Position numbers and translations under genes: made by a program. DNA of 64,000 nt from positions 34,586,066 to 34,650,065 of the forward strand of contig CAXKWD010000011.1 of NCBI GenBank assembly GCA_964059195.1, written 5' to 3'. Below the pieces are notes generated by a model. The model did not search any database. It was not told the DNA's origin and was given only the letters and a program-made list of their open reading frames with translations. Source of the stretch: Ectobius pallidus. Taxonomy: Eukaryota > Arthropoda > Insecta > Blattodea > Ectobiidae. Positions within the stretch are counted from its first letter, which is position 1, and every line of letters begins with the position of its first letter. Positions 38,987 to 50,580 of this stretch are shown here, piece after piece.

Positions 38987-39412
38987 CTATGCTGAATTAC
39001 AAAGGACCTTTGGGAGATTCCATTGGCAATAACGCATTCGCTTTTCCGCGCCTGGTTCTTTCAGTTCATGCATTATATGCAATCTGTATGTTCGTAAGCC
39101 TGCTTTCTTTGAAGTTCTCTGACATATTATGTCATATGAGGAGTCTATCTCCTGGCTCCACCGCGGCAATTCTTTCTTTGGTGAGTTCACATCATCAACA
39201 TAGTCTTGACTCATTGCAGGCTTTTTTTCCCCAGTCTCGCCTAGGAGAGAGCCAGTTGTCTCCAGCTTCCTTGCCATAGATAAAATTGTTTTTCTTGTTG
39301 GAACATTGCGCACATTGAACTGTCTTTGAAATTCCTGTTGTCTTTCAATCAATGAATTTGTCTACTAATATGTCTTCACAAGAAAAACACGGTGCCGAAT
39401 TGACAACTGCAT
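38987..39412 (-). pseudogene. Transposase-like helix-turn-helix (DUF4817-type) fragment
   Basis: On the - strand the frame starts at ATG 39412-39410 and reads MQLSIRHRVFLVKTY, two adjacent stops (39367-39362), then TNSLIERQQEFQRQFN, VRNVPTRKTILSMARKL, and further on GLRTYRLHIMHELKE and RMRYCQWN. This is the layout of the N-terminal DNA-binding part of DUF4817/mariner-like proteins spread through insect genomes (xxxHRVFxVxxY, FxxxFN, PxRxTIL, HxLK, CxW). The catalytic part that should follow is not seen. The stops and missing C-terminal half mark it as dead. The family is inferred from motif order. Confidence 0.7.
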
Positions 39413-40261
39413 TTTCGTTTGTGACTGCAAAACTAGAGACTGGAAAGCAACACTGATGGATGGCAGGGGTACCAACATTAATACCAATATCAATTCCCCC
39501 AAAGCCACTGAGTTCATAAAACCCTATTTCAATTTTTTATTCCTTTCCAGAGGGAAATTATAAACCTGAAATCATACATTTTACTTTTCATTGCTTTCTC
39601 TTATGCATATGTTTACAAACTATAATCAATAATATTTAGTTTAGTATCAAAACTTACAATAACATTATTACAGTTTCATTTCCTTCTCTGTCTCCCTCCC
39701 TCTCTGTATGTATCCATGTTTTTCTATTCACTGTAATTTTAGGCTCTTGAGAGGAAGAGAAGTCCTTATTACCATAATTCTACTAACTAAAGAAAATCTT
39801 CAGCTAAATAAATATATAAATAAATTCTCTTTAGTTACCAACGCCTTTTAGAGATAAAATCCATTGTCTGAACCTTTAGTTACGGAGTGCAGGTTCATTG
39901 CTAGGAAATAAATAGTAATTGCTTTAATACCATTCATTCAAACTCCACGTAGAATACATTGTGAAACTTGAGTAGCTGCGAAAAATCTGTTTATTGCGAA
40001 ATAAGTACAAAACTCACAAATCACTCTTAAAGCTCGATGGCAACAAGATTATTGACATTGTCCAAGATATCCCCAATTTAGATTGTTGATGTTGGTCTGC
40101 CGGTTTGCATGATTTCATTGTATAAGGGGATACGATACTACGGGGTTCATTTGCTTGCTAAAAACAATTAATAGAGGGCTTGAAATGAGAAAAAAAGTTG
40201 CATTGCCATTTTTAAACTTTTTAAAAAATATTATCTTTCCTTTCTATTCTCGTACTATTCA
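39413..40261. other. No gene seen
   Basis: AT-rich intronic sequence. Confidence 0.4.
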
Positions 40262-40750
40262 GCCTGCTGGTTGTATTGTATGGATGTGAGACATGGTCCC
40301 TTACTTTTCGGGAAGAACGTAATCTGAGATTGTTCTAAAACACGGTGCTTAGAAAAATATTCGGACCTAAGAGAGATGAAAATGGAGACTAGAGAAATAT
40401 GAATAATGACGAGCTTCATAACCTGTACGCTTCACCGTACATAATGAGGGTAATTAAATCACGGAGGATGAAATGGACTGGACATGTTGAGCGCATGGAG
40501 GAGGAAAGATGTAAATCTCAAAAATGTTGACTGGGAGTCCTGAAGGGAAGACCTCGACGTAGGTGGAAGGATAATATGAGAATAGTTTAAAGGGAAGTAG
40601 GATTTGCGAAGGGTGGTTGAATGGCGTTGGCACATAATAGGGTTGAATGGCGGACTCGTGTAAACGCTGCAATGAACCTACGGGTTGCATAAAATAGAGA
40701 ATATTCCTTTAGCTTGCTTCGGAATTGTCTGTTGCTATTGAATAAGTATA
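40262..40750 (+). pseudogene. RTE-like LINE C-terminal tail, copy 2
   Basis: It encodes in broken frames VVLYGCETWSLTFREE, then RKIFGPKRDENGD, a stop, NDELHNLYASP, VIKSRRMKWTGHVERM, a frameshift, GRPRRRWKDNM, and the C-terminus EWRTRVNAAMNLRVA ending at TAA 40690-40692. The 3' UTR word AGAATATTCCTTTAGC and a degenerate AAGT tail follow. It starts further upstream than the 19-kb copy (includes LYGCETW) but has more lesions. Confidence 0.85.
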
Positions 40751-40754
40751 ATTC

Positions 40755-43700
40755 AAACTAATTGCAATTCAAAATTAGGCCTACATACGCGTTATATGGT
40801 TCTCTGCCTCCTATGGCGGTCTTAAGTGTTAAAGGGAGCTCTTGTTGGATTCCAATAAATTTATATCTAGGCTATAAATATTTTCAGTACGTAAATAAAA
40901 ATCCTGAGGAAATCCTCCGGGAGGGACTATTTGCCGTGGGCCCTGTGTTATAGACATACCGTTGGTTTTATTCCTTTATTTCATTATTTATTCATTTAAA
41001 ATATTTAATTTAGCATTCAATGATATCTGTCTGTAAGTTCATTGACTGAATTTATATTTTCAACGCCGTCAAATATTTGGATACAATTGGATGTACTTGT
41101 CATTGGCTAGCTTCCTCCCGTCTTTCCTTAGGAATACACGTTTTATTAGCTTCAACCTTAGCTGTTTTAGGTCTCAGCATTCGTAGATGGGATGATTTAG
41201 AGTTTGTTCCCCGATATTTCCTAAGTCTTTATTTTCCTTCTAGATGGCCGTCAGTGAGATGAACAGGCTTACAACCTGTCAATCTGCCCTCTGTAGTTAA
41301 ATTAGCGAATTAAATCCGTCTTCAGTAAATTAAACTCCACCAGAGGCCCTGTTGTCGATTCCATTTATAGCATTACGATATAATAAAAATCTGTGATATT
41401 GCGTCCAAAGGCCCTGCCCTGTCTTAACGGTAAGCATGATGAATGAAGACCTTTTCAACTTGTATTAGCAACATTATAGTACAGCATTATAGGCTACTAT
41501 ATATTAGGTATTCGTTTTCCCTCGTTGTTCATCTGATATATTATTTCAGAGTAATTTTTCCACAACTTAACTAATTTCAGCTCTCTTTACAATGAAGTCA
41601 GAATGAAACAAAATGATCACTCCAGATGTTTGATTCATTTATTATTACATTTAATATAACGGGTAGTTAACCGAGAAAATATGGTAATGAAACCAGCCAT
41701 AAATCTAGTTATATGTATTGAAGTGTCCCGTAATCATGGAACAACGTTTAGATTTAGTCTTACTTTCTTCATAGAACAGTAGATTCGGAAGTTAAGTTGC
41801 TACACCTGTTTTCCCTTGTTCTTTTATCTGATATTTAGGTGTCTCTTCTAGTAGTACAGTAAACGTTAGGTTCAGTTTATTGAACTTCTACTATATAGTA
41901 ATGACATACCTGACGCAAGAGGAAAGCCTATATGTTTAAGGCAGATGGAAGAGAAATTGCCTTGTCATGTCTCTACAATTATTAAAATATAACATGTTAA
42001 ACAAGATGGACTGTAAGATGAGTATAAAAAAAGGTTCTCTACGTCTCCGAGGCATGAGGTAAGTCCCTAGAGCAGTAAGTTTGAAGTCCAGGGACACACA
42101 ACCAAGAAGAAGACGACTGAGTGACAGTAAGTATGCTCATTCTGTGAGAAAAACAGTTGTTCACCTGAATTATGTAAGATCGATTCGTGACTTGAATGTA
42201 TCGATTATCCGTGGCAGGGACTTCCGCTTCCCCCACACTCCAGTCTCCCCTACCCTTGTGCTCCTAATGGAGGGCAGATACAATAATGAAGTGTTTCTCC
42301 CGCCCCGTGTCATTTCGTTTAGTACTCAAAATTATGACCCCCCTCCTACTTATCAGCTCTTACTACGTGCATTTAGAAAAGCATTCGTCTCTGCGAAAAA
42401 CACCGGCAGTGCTTTCTTGTCTTGTCAACCAGTATCTTTTATTTCATTGTCACGTCTTTAAAATGACGACCTAGGAGGCCTGCTTCAAATCCCAGACAAT
42501 CTGAGAGTAAATTTGTAACAGCGATATCTAATGTTTGGGAAAGTTTTCCTCGGGGCTCTCCCGTTTGGTCCTTATCATTGTGATTATTTTCTGCTACGTA
42601 GCATGATTGCTTCGCCACTTCTTTTTTACATAAGAAACATGCATGGACATTGTTTTCTTTATTATTCTTGAGTTATTAATTATTGAGTTAATTTATTCAT
42701 TCTATTCTAAAATTCTTTTTCACAAAAAATAATGGCGGAATTCGGTCCAGAAGACTTGTTCTTGTATGTTCAAGAGTTTTAAAACTTCATAATGCGTTTA
42801 AACAACATAATTCGGGCAAACACATATGATGCTTCCTTTCGTGTTATGTTATGTAACTAATTTTATAACATTTCTTGCATTCAAGTCAGTTATGCTATTT
42901 ATCATGTTATAATCTTATTGAGTAATATTCCTTACCATTGCCTAGTTATGTCTGCTATTGCATGTACTGTACTTCTCAATACAATACGGGTAATATTCAG
43001 ATTAAATTCTACTAAACTCTTTCGTTGCTTCATATTATTTCCAAAACATAATCTGAAACAATTTATTTTTAACTTTTAAGTTCATAACGAGTTAGGTAAT
43101 AATTGGAAAGTGGAAATCTATAACAGTCCTTTGCATCTTCCCTATTATTTTCACTTAATATTAGCGCAATTTATTTATCTTGCCAATGGCATAATTTCCC
43201 ATCTAGTATAGCCAACTCATCCCTGGGTTGGACCGTGGATACCCAGAACACTGTGTCATAGGCCTACTTGAACGATGGACACTTGAGAGAAAAGGTACAC
43301 TTAAATACACATTTATAGTCGGATGTATGCAAGGGACAAAAAATGCTTTGAGTAGTACAGGAAAAATCCTAATATTAAGCAAATAGTATTTATTATTAAG
43401 GTGTGGGATTCTTTCCTTTTTTCAAAGTAGCAGTAGTTAATATTGTCGGAAAATCGAGTGTCATATATTGATAGGAATGTATTATTTTATCTGCTAATCG
43501 GATTTTGCAATTGGTATTAGTTGTAGAATTAATTTGAGTAAAATTTGAAATATATTTACATGATTTGAAAGTATTTATTTATATAATTAAGCATGTTTTG
43601 TCCAACAGTTTCATTCCTTACGTGTCAATCATCTCTTACTGTTTATTTTCCAGGATCATAATATTCTGTAGTTAGGTTTAAAATAATTTGTTATAGCAAT

Positions 43701-44099
43701 AAATGTAATGTTATGTAGAAATATTGCAGAGAAATGATTGTAATTAATAAATCGTATATAGTGTTGCAGTTAGTTGAATCAAGCAGGAAGTATAGGTGAG
43801 ATTTATGATAATGTTTGTCAATTGGCCTAATCCTTCTGACGGCACTATAGCAGCTTGGTCGGCTCATCCTCTACCAGAAATGAGTATACTAGGAGCAATC
43901 TTGTGGGTAAAGTGTGATAACCTTATCAACTTGGTGGGCCGAATGTTAAGAGCCTTAGAATCCCCTTGACCTTAGGACATTCACGACCTGCATAGGGAAC
44001 ACTTTTGTAGTGTAGTGTGTATTTTATCTATAAACTTAGTACCTAGTTTTAAAACAAGTTTTCCAATACATCTATTTTATTTTCCATTTTTTAGTGATT
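40755..44099. other. No gene seen
   Basis: AT-rich intronic sequence with moderate GC patches at 41090-41260 and 42200-42460. A B-box-like CTTCAAATCCCAGAC occurs at 42483 without a convincing SINE around it. Confidence 0.35.
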
Positions 44100-44342
44100 C
44101 CTATACAGGCTGTGAAGGCCCTTAGGGTTCCAGGAGGTTGAGACTGCCATATTTTATACATTCAGTACATAGGTAAAGTTGATATGGTTGTCAACCTTAC
44201 GCATAGACTGTTTTTACTCCCAGGATTGCTTCTGGTGCCCATTTATGTTAGAGGCTGACTCAACCTCAGGGCCATTGTGCCACCAGAAGGATTATGTTAA
44301 TTGAAAAGTCTCGGTGATCTCATTAGAAATCGAAACCGCGAA
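44100..44342 (-). mobile_element. SINE-like family S1, copy 2
   Basis: From left to right: TATACAGGCTGTGAAGGCCC, CCAGGAGGTTGAGACTGCC, TTACGCATAGACTGTTTTTA, CCCAGGATTGCTTCTGGTG, GTTAGAGGCTGACTCAACC, GCCATTGTGCCACCAGAAGG, AATTGAAAAGTCTC and the decayed tRNA-like end ATTAGAAATCGAAACCGCG. Full length compared with the copy at 54.5 kb. It lies in the onecut intron, about 720 bp before the last exon. Confidence 0.8.
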
Positions 44343-45061
44343 TATTACTTTTCACACCTCTCAAATAAAATTCTGCTATCAGGGTTTTCAGCCAGAAGAA
44401 AATGATTATATCAATTTTAGAAACACCGAGCAAATGTAGCTAAATTGTACTAAGTTGCCTGGATTTGAGAACTTTACTTCGTCAAGTGCCTATTAGCAAT
44501 TAAGCTAAAGTGGCTGAAATCTCTCATCTCAGAGTAGAATGGAGAGGTGATGAAAAACCTATCGTCTTTCGTTAAGGAAGTCATAATATCCTCTCTCAAT
44601 TTAAAATTTCGTGATTTCATGTTCCTTGTTATGTGAAAAGATATTTTCATTCATGCAGTCATGTATAATTTTGTAATTCAAATTATTACGACTTTATTCA
44701 TTTCTTCAAGGTAGGACAATACAGTTACTTGTATGTTTGGAAGAACAGACTAGTGGAAAAATAAATGATATATTTGAAATTATTGCATAACATAAATGTT
44801 CATGAATTTAACTTTCTTTAATTTAATTACCTTCTTATTCTCTCTCTATTTTCTGCTTTACATATATATAATTTAATTTAATCTCTAATAGCTCACTTAA
44901 AGATTTGGATTGTAATTGATTTTAATCCATTGCAGTTGACTTGAATTAAATTAAATGCTTGTATGATAGTATGCCCTTTTAACAAGTAATTAGTAAGGAA
45001 TGGGATGTTTGGACGTTTTGATGTTGTGGAGTCATTACTAACGTAATGCTTGTTCTTGCAG
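44343..45061. other. Intron 3' part, nothing seen
   Basis: AT-rich sequence leading into the pyrimidine tract before the last onecut exon. Confidence 0.4.
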
Positions 45062-45391
45062 GAAACAAAACGACCATCGAAGGAAATGCAAGTGACCATC
45101 GCGAGGCAACTGGGCTTGGAACCCACGACAGTAGGCAACTTCTTTATGAATGCACGTCGTCGCTCCATGGACAAGTGGAAAGATGAGGACCCAAATAAAA
45201 CGACAGTAGTAACCCATGAGCCACAGGAACACTCTCCTGGTACCGGCAGCATCGTAACTGGCCACGGACAAGCTCTCCCTCAACAACAACAACAACAGCA
45301 GCAGCAACAACAACAACAGCAACAACAACAGCAACAACAGCAGCAGCAACAGCAACAGCCCCAACAGCAACAGCAGTCAGACGTATTGTGA
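45062..45391 (+). CDS. onecut: ONECUT-class homeobox gene, terminal coding exon (homeodomain residues 22-60 + polyQ tail)
   Basis: This is the last coding exon of the gene, with 109 codons and a TGA stop at 45389-45391. It begins after TTCTTGCAG at 45061 in phase 0 with ETKRPSKEMQ and continues homeodomain helices 2 and 3. The recognition helix reads NFFMNARRR: F48 and M50 are the ONECUT signature that replaces the usual W48, and the DNA-contacting N51 and R53 are present. The homeodomain ends DKW at residue 60. It is followed by an acidic/lysine stretch (KDEDPNK), a short Ser/Thr/Gly/Pro segment, 26 glutamines, Pro, 5 glutamines and the C-terminus SDVL. The glutamine codons are a mix of CAA and CAG. 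The intron before this exon is about 18.7 kb. Long Gln, Leu and Val ORFs in other frames here are by-products of the CAA/CAG repeat. Confidence 0.95.
   Translation, partial: ETKRPSKEMQVTIARQLGLEPTTVGNFFMNARRRSMDKWKDEDPNKTTVVTHEPQEHSPGTGSIVTGHGQALPQQQQQQQQQQQQQQQQQQQQQQQQQQPQQQQQSDVL
45286..45376 (+). repeat. CAA/CAG trinucleotide repeat coding polyglutamine
   Basis: The tract lies in frame in the last onecut exon and encodes 26 Gln (from 45281), one Pro codon (45359-45361) and 5 Gln. CAA and CAG are interspersed rather than forming a pure CAG run, which usually slows repeat expansion. Confidence 0.95.
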
Positions 45392-45990
45392 CATCATGCA
45401 AGTTACCCCATGCGAGAACAGCAACACCATCACTTGGTGTTTCTGTGAGGAAAGCTGCAGCGACCACAAATGCAGATCATGGGGAACGGAACGTATAGTG
45501 TGGGACTTGAAGAACTTCTGTTCATAGCAATTTTGATATCGAACCAAGTGCTATATGTAGAGAGATACATTGTGGAGAACTCCCACTCACCCTCTTGTAA
45601 ACGGTGGAATTATCCTAGACGTTTCATGACAATTAGTGAGAGTTTTGCGCTTTTTGTAGCGACAAGACAGGCGGATGGGTGGGTTAAGTTTGAGGGGAAG
45701 CCCTCATACATGAGCATCAGTGCTACAATAAGAAGGGATGGTGTCGGATCATCCCCGAGGACATGAGACCGACAGAAAATGATGTAAAAAGTTTTAATTT
45801 CTACTTGTAGAGATGGCTCCGTGGCCAGCTGTCGGGTTTCCATACACAACTTCGCGTAGCATACACAACTTTGATGATGGAGAAGTTTTGTTTCTTGGAG
45901 GTAAAAGAAAAACTTAGTGATGTGAAACATGGCTGAAACCAAAGTTCTGTTTGTCTAAATAAATAAATAATAAAAAAAGTTTGATCTCAG
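45392..45990 (+). other. onecut: Probable 3' UTR of the onecut gene
   Basis: The sequence directly follows the TGA stop. The first clear polyadenylation-signal cluster is overlapping AATAAA hexamers at 45958-45967, followed by A-rich and then T/G-containing sequence. Neuronal transcription factors often use later sites too, so the true transcript may run further right. ORFs on both strands here show no recognisable family. Confidence 0.5.
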
Positions 45991-48608
45991 GGGTTTAAAT
46001 GAAAAATTGGCAGCTTGTAGATAAGGGACACCCCCGTGCAGAAGAAAAAAAGAGACGAAAGTTGTTGGTATATGAAGAAGACGGCAGAGGCCTCCAGGAA
46101 CCAACACTGATGTTTTATTAGGGAAATCAACTTAGCTTGAGTGTATGTAAACATTGGCGGTAGCAGGGGATTTAGGGATATTTTGTAATACCCATATTCT
46201 TGACCAATCGACCATCCCACGATCTCAGCTTGGAAAATCATGTTCAAGTAGTTTCTAGTCAGTAACAAAATGAGTCTTTCTTACTTACATTCTAGTCATG
46301 ATTTCTTTTGCTGTGTTCGTGTTATCCTCAAATAGGGTTATGTTTCTTGTGATATGTTTTAATTAGATTCTAGTCTCAACATTCCAGAAGAAAAAAGGGT
46401 ATTGTTCTGTTCACGTGATTTGTTGTTACTTTTAATCTTCACGACTTGCTCACTTGTGCTGGGAGCTGGGCGATGCGATTATGAGCAATAGCCAGCCTTT
46501 ATTGTGTGTTGCTGTTTGTTCTTGGTGTTTACTAGTAAACCTGCACACATTATATATCGTACCTCAAAAAGCCCTCTCTCTTTACTTCAAACATTCCAAT
46601 CCAGTCTCTTAAAGAGAGTTTGGTATTAATCCCTACTTAATTTATTTTTTACAATTTATTGAATTAATCTGAATGAAATATTGGTGTACAGTAATTTATT
46701 TGTAATTTATTGATTTGAGCGTGGCACATGAACAAGGTTTGGCTGCACGACTCGTGGTAGCGAATTCTATTTAGCGTGCGAATTGCTATCCAATTTCTTG
46801 GTCCCTGTGTTTCTAGACTAGCTCCACTTTTTCTAGGTTGTACATAAATAAACAGTGTCGGGTGGATGGGCACTGACTAAATCTGAAGCTGTTTTTTTCC
46901 CCAATGACTTGCTCTGAATGGACGATTCTTGCAATATTTCGAAAGGACTAGATCATGTTCACTGAGACAAGCTAGTGATTTGTCTAATAGATATGCACAG
47001 ATTTTTACATTTTTATAGCGTACTTCATTTGTAGCAAAACAACTATATTCTTCTTTTCTACTTAATTACCTAAGAGCTCAATGTTAAAAAACATCTGTAA
47101 AGTAAAAGTATTAATTTTCTCGTCTTTTGTTAAAATTGTGTTTTTATCCTTGTAGGCCTAGGCGCTGTGCCAGGTGGCGGACCAAAGAGCTAATCCAGTT
47201 CTGTTTAGCTGTTCCTTCGAGAGTTATTGAGTAATGGTGTTAATCATTTAGTCAAGTAATATGTTTACAAAGAGTGCACAAACTGTACAAACAGTTCCTA
47301 CAGTGGCAAGCACCGAAAGCAATCAACTATTTGGCGAGCAGTACCAGTATACAAATAAATAATTATTATAGAGACTCCCAACTCGTCGGTTTTTTTCACA
47401 ATACTCTTCTTCCGGTTCTTGCCATGTGCATAAAGTCTGTACAGTGCAATAAGTCTATTGGGTTTTGGTGTGAATTGTATCTTGATAACATATCATTGTG
47501 AATTTTGTATGTGTTAAAGTAAGATGCCAACAACATCCTCCTTGGGGCTGTAAGGTTGATACAATGAAGACCCAAGCAGAGTTGGTTACTGTATCTTACG
47601 GATCACACACACGGCTCTTCTAAAAGTGCATATTGCATTTTTTGAGTGCATTTAGTACTTAAGTGAAAACTATTGATTTTAGAGTACACGAAGTTGTGAG
47701 AATAAGCAGGTACAAGTGCAGAAAGTGTTGGCAGTAGGACTTAACTTTATCATTATTATCATTATAATTATCATTATTGAATACAAAATGCGGAGCAGTC
47801 ATTGTTAACACAGTACATACATTTATAAACTGTAATGCGACAAATAATAATATTTAGTGAATATTTTGGTGGGAGAATAATCTAAATACAAAATGAAAAC
47901 AGCCCTCCACCCTTGTAGGTTGAGTTAATAGATTGTGCACGGTATGAATTTCAAATGAATACAAAAAAAATGATTATTAACCGAGAAAATGAAGATAATA
48001 ACGAAACAAATAACAAGTGACTCATGCTGGTGGCTCGCTCCCCGTGCCATGGCTCTCGGGGAGCCAGTTAACAGCGTGTGGTGCGTCTGTGATCTTGGAT
48101 ATTTCGAGGGGCTAGGGAGTTGAGCAAATAGCTCTCTTCCTTGTCGACTCAGCACTGTACCACTGCTATCACACCTGTAAAATACATTTCGTTGTGACAG
48201 TCAAATAGAACCATAGCGGTAATCAATAGCATCTTTGTGTTTTGTTTATTATATGTGCTAAATCCCTCCACTGTCCTATCCTCTAGTGCAGACAACTTTC
48301 TCTTCTGCTACAGCCTAGCTCCAGGATACAGTGCACCATTTTCAGAGGCAGCTTCATGGTTGATCTAGGTAAGAGGTATCGCTTGGAAAGCAGATTATTA
48401 TCACTGTTGATTCATTTGTCATTGAGTTGTAAAGGCAAATCTCGTATTACAGTGAACTCTACATTAAGGGGATAGACTGGTCGAAATTTAATAATTTTTA
48501 TTTTAAGAAATATGTTTTGGTTACATATCCCAATTCTTTCTAAAAAATATTGATGTAATAATCTAAAAAGTTACTTTTTACTCAACAAATCATAAATTAT
48601 TTAAGTGC
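45991..48608. other. Downstream region, no gene recognised
   Basis: Possible extended 3' UTR followed by intergenic DNA. Short ORFs show no domain. A perfect 8-bp-stem hairpin (GCTCCCCG ... CGGGGAGC) lies at about 48036-48063. Confidence 0.35.
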
Positions 48609-48609
48609 C

Positions 48610-48954
48610 TGAACCAGTGGCGTAGGGAAGGGGGGGTCCAGGGGTCCGTCTCCCTTCGAAATAAAAACCTAAAATTCTATCTAAGTTATTTAAGCTCCAT
48701 TTTGCCCAATATTTAATTATTTTATTTAATAATAAAATACCATGTGTTCCATGAGTTATTTAATTTTTCTTATAAATAGTGATAAGTGTTATAACTTAGG
48801 TAACGATTTCTTGTTTTTAAGTTGGCATGTCTTAGAGTATAGTAAAGAAACTTGCTAACTAGTTTTTCAGTGTTAAAATAGCGTAAAATGTGATTTTCAT
48901 TAGTTCAATATTTAAAAATTTCCCTGGGGTGGACCTCCATACCTTCCCACTGTT
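48610..48954. mobile_element. MITE candidate with CAGTGG ends
   Basis: The left end CCAGTGGCGTAGGGAAGG and the right end CCATACCTTCCCACTG (to about 48951) are imperfect reverse complements and are followed inward by GGTCCAGGGG / CCTGGGGTGGACC. No target-site duplication was found, so the call is tentative. Confidence 0.45.
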
Positions 48955-49423
48955 TCGGGGTATTCTTGACGTTCACAGTTGATTTACTCCGAAACTAATA
49001 AGAGATAAGAGCTGAAATTTTAAGGAACAGTAGTCACTCCATTCTCTTAATCTGGAGGCAAAGATAATCTGTTTTGAAGGATTCAGGGTATAAATCTATT
49101 ATTAGTTCGCAATTTTAATTTAAAAATAAAATAGTAATCAATGAGACAGTATTTCATAATTAATGTTCCTCATCTTCAGAAAACAGAATTCACATCTGAA
49201 GTGTATTTTTTGTCTGAAATTTCGTGGGATTAATACGACTTAATCAAGTATATAATATTACAAGTGGTGATAAACTTAAATGCTAGTGTACAATAACAGT
49301 GAAAATATATTCACAAAACCACTAAATTAATGTGTCTTATGTACTGTATACGATGCAAAAAGTGTTTTTCAGCGAGGTAGTTTTTTATGAGTAATAATTC
49401 AATGGAGAGAGATTCATTCCATT

Positions 49424-49510
49424 TAACTCTGTCTAGCTCAGTTGGTAGAGAATTGGCGCAGAAAGCTGAAGGTCATGGGTTAAGTCCCAATATCAGAGGG
49501 ATTTTTTTCT
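49424..49510 (+). mobile_element. tRNA-like SINE head or tRNA pseudogene
   Basis: It has CTCTGTCTAGCTCAGTTGG (A box and D-arm) and TCATGGGTTAAGTCCCAA (T-arm, with TTA in place of TTC). The ends CTCTG and CAGAG can pair as an acceptor stem. The anticodon stem pairs poorly and the would-be anticodon does not fit the arm structure, so a working tRNA gene is unlikely. Confidence 0.5.
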
Positions 49511-49822
49511 CCTAAAATACTTTTAAATATCCTAACATTTTTCTCATAGAAGAGTAAATATTTATCAAACAGATTTCAGGAAAATACAATGAAATTTTGG
49601 GATGGTTCTGTTGGCATGATTTCCTTCCAAATGATTTAAATAAAATTTTCCAGTTGAATTCTTTAAATGAATTATATATTCTGGTAAGTGTTCAATAGGT
49701 GAGTGTTATGAACCAGTTCATTTAATTCAAAATGTTGAGTACCTGCAGTGAAACAGCTGATATTTCTCATCTTTTCAATGAGGTCCAGGTAAGTTTGATA
49801 TAAAAAAGTGATGACTGGTGAG

Positions 49823-50572
49823 CAGGGCCTGGATTCTAATGACATGTCATCTTTTTATTGACGCTGCATAGACATTGCCAACTTGTGGATAAATCCTAAT
49901 CATGGCCTCTAGATTATAGAAATGCATTTTTATTAGGTCATTTTTTGCCATTGTATGCTATTTTATATTTTTAAGGCATTTATTTCAATTTTAAGTCAAT
50001 ATATTGTCATTTTCATGTCATTTCCTTCCTTATTTAGTCATTTTCATGTATTTACATTGAGTGTATTAACTTTTTTTCGTCGCTAGCGGTGCTGTCTTTG
50101 AAGTGTTGTTTGTTTAATGCAAGAATGAAAAATTCGGCGTTAAAGTGTTGACATGTCTTAGTCGGAAATGAGAATCAAAATTTCGTATTATATTACTATT
50201 GTTATTAGATTAACTTGGCACCAGAGTCTGCCACCTGCTTGGATTTAAGAGTGCAAACTACTGTTTACCCTCAATAAACAACAATATAATCCGATAGACC
50301 ACAAAAGGATGTGCCGAATTTTGACTCACCAGTGCCTGAGTGCCAGTATAAATTTCAGTGAGAAAAGAACATTCACAACATTACAGTTATTTACAGTTTT
50401 TACAATTATGTGCAAACTAGTCTATAACTTTGTTTGTACAATAATATTTTTTATAAATAAAATATCAGTTTTTAGGTAATTTTTAATAATTATTACGTCG
50501 TTTTCTTTAAATTTAGGGTCATTTTATAGGTCATCTTTCAAAAAATTTTAGGTCATCAGAATCCGGACCCTG
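49823..50572. mobile_element. Non-autonomous hAT-like element (750 bp)
   Basis: The left end CAGGGCCTGGATTCTAATGA is matched in inverse by the right end, which on the other strand reads CAGGGTCCGGATTCTGATGA. It is flanked by 8-bp direct repeats CTGGTGAG (49815-49822) and CTGATGAG (50573-50580) with one mismatch. CAGGG ends with an 8-bp target site are typical of hAT elements. The interior is AT-rich, with many GTCATTTT words, and has no transposase ORF. Confidence 0.85.
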
Positions 50573-50580
50573 CTGATGAG

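Larger units (their letters stand above)
26360..45061 (+). other. onecut: Intron splitting the homeodomain (about 18.7 kb)
   Basis: The boundaries are GT at 26360-26361 and AG at 45060-45061, set by joining homeodomain residues K21 and E22 without a gap. The intron holds a 220-bp tandem duplication, several SINEs, one RTE-like LINE tail and a transposase-like pseudogene, which are annotated separately. No other exon is recognised inside it. An open stretch at 26506-26715 was considered and not accepted. The 5' splice site is weak beyond GT, while the 3' splice site has a reasonable pyrimidine tract. Confidence 0.88.

Noticed and set aside
45038..45467. Long Leu-, Ala/Val- and mixed ORFs on the - strand
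   Set aside because: They are shadows of the CAA/CAG repeat and homeodomain exon on the + strand.
49424..49510. A functional tRNA gene
   Set aside because: The T-loop lacks TTC and the anticodon arm does not pair properly; a SINE head or pseudogene fits better.
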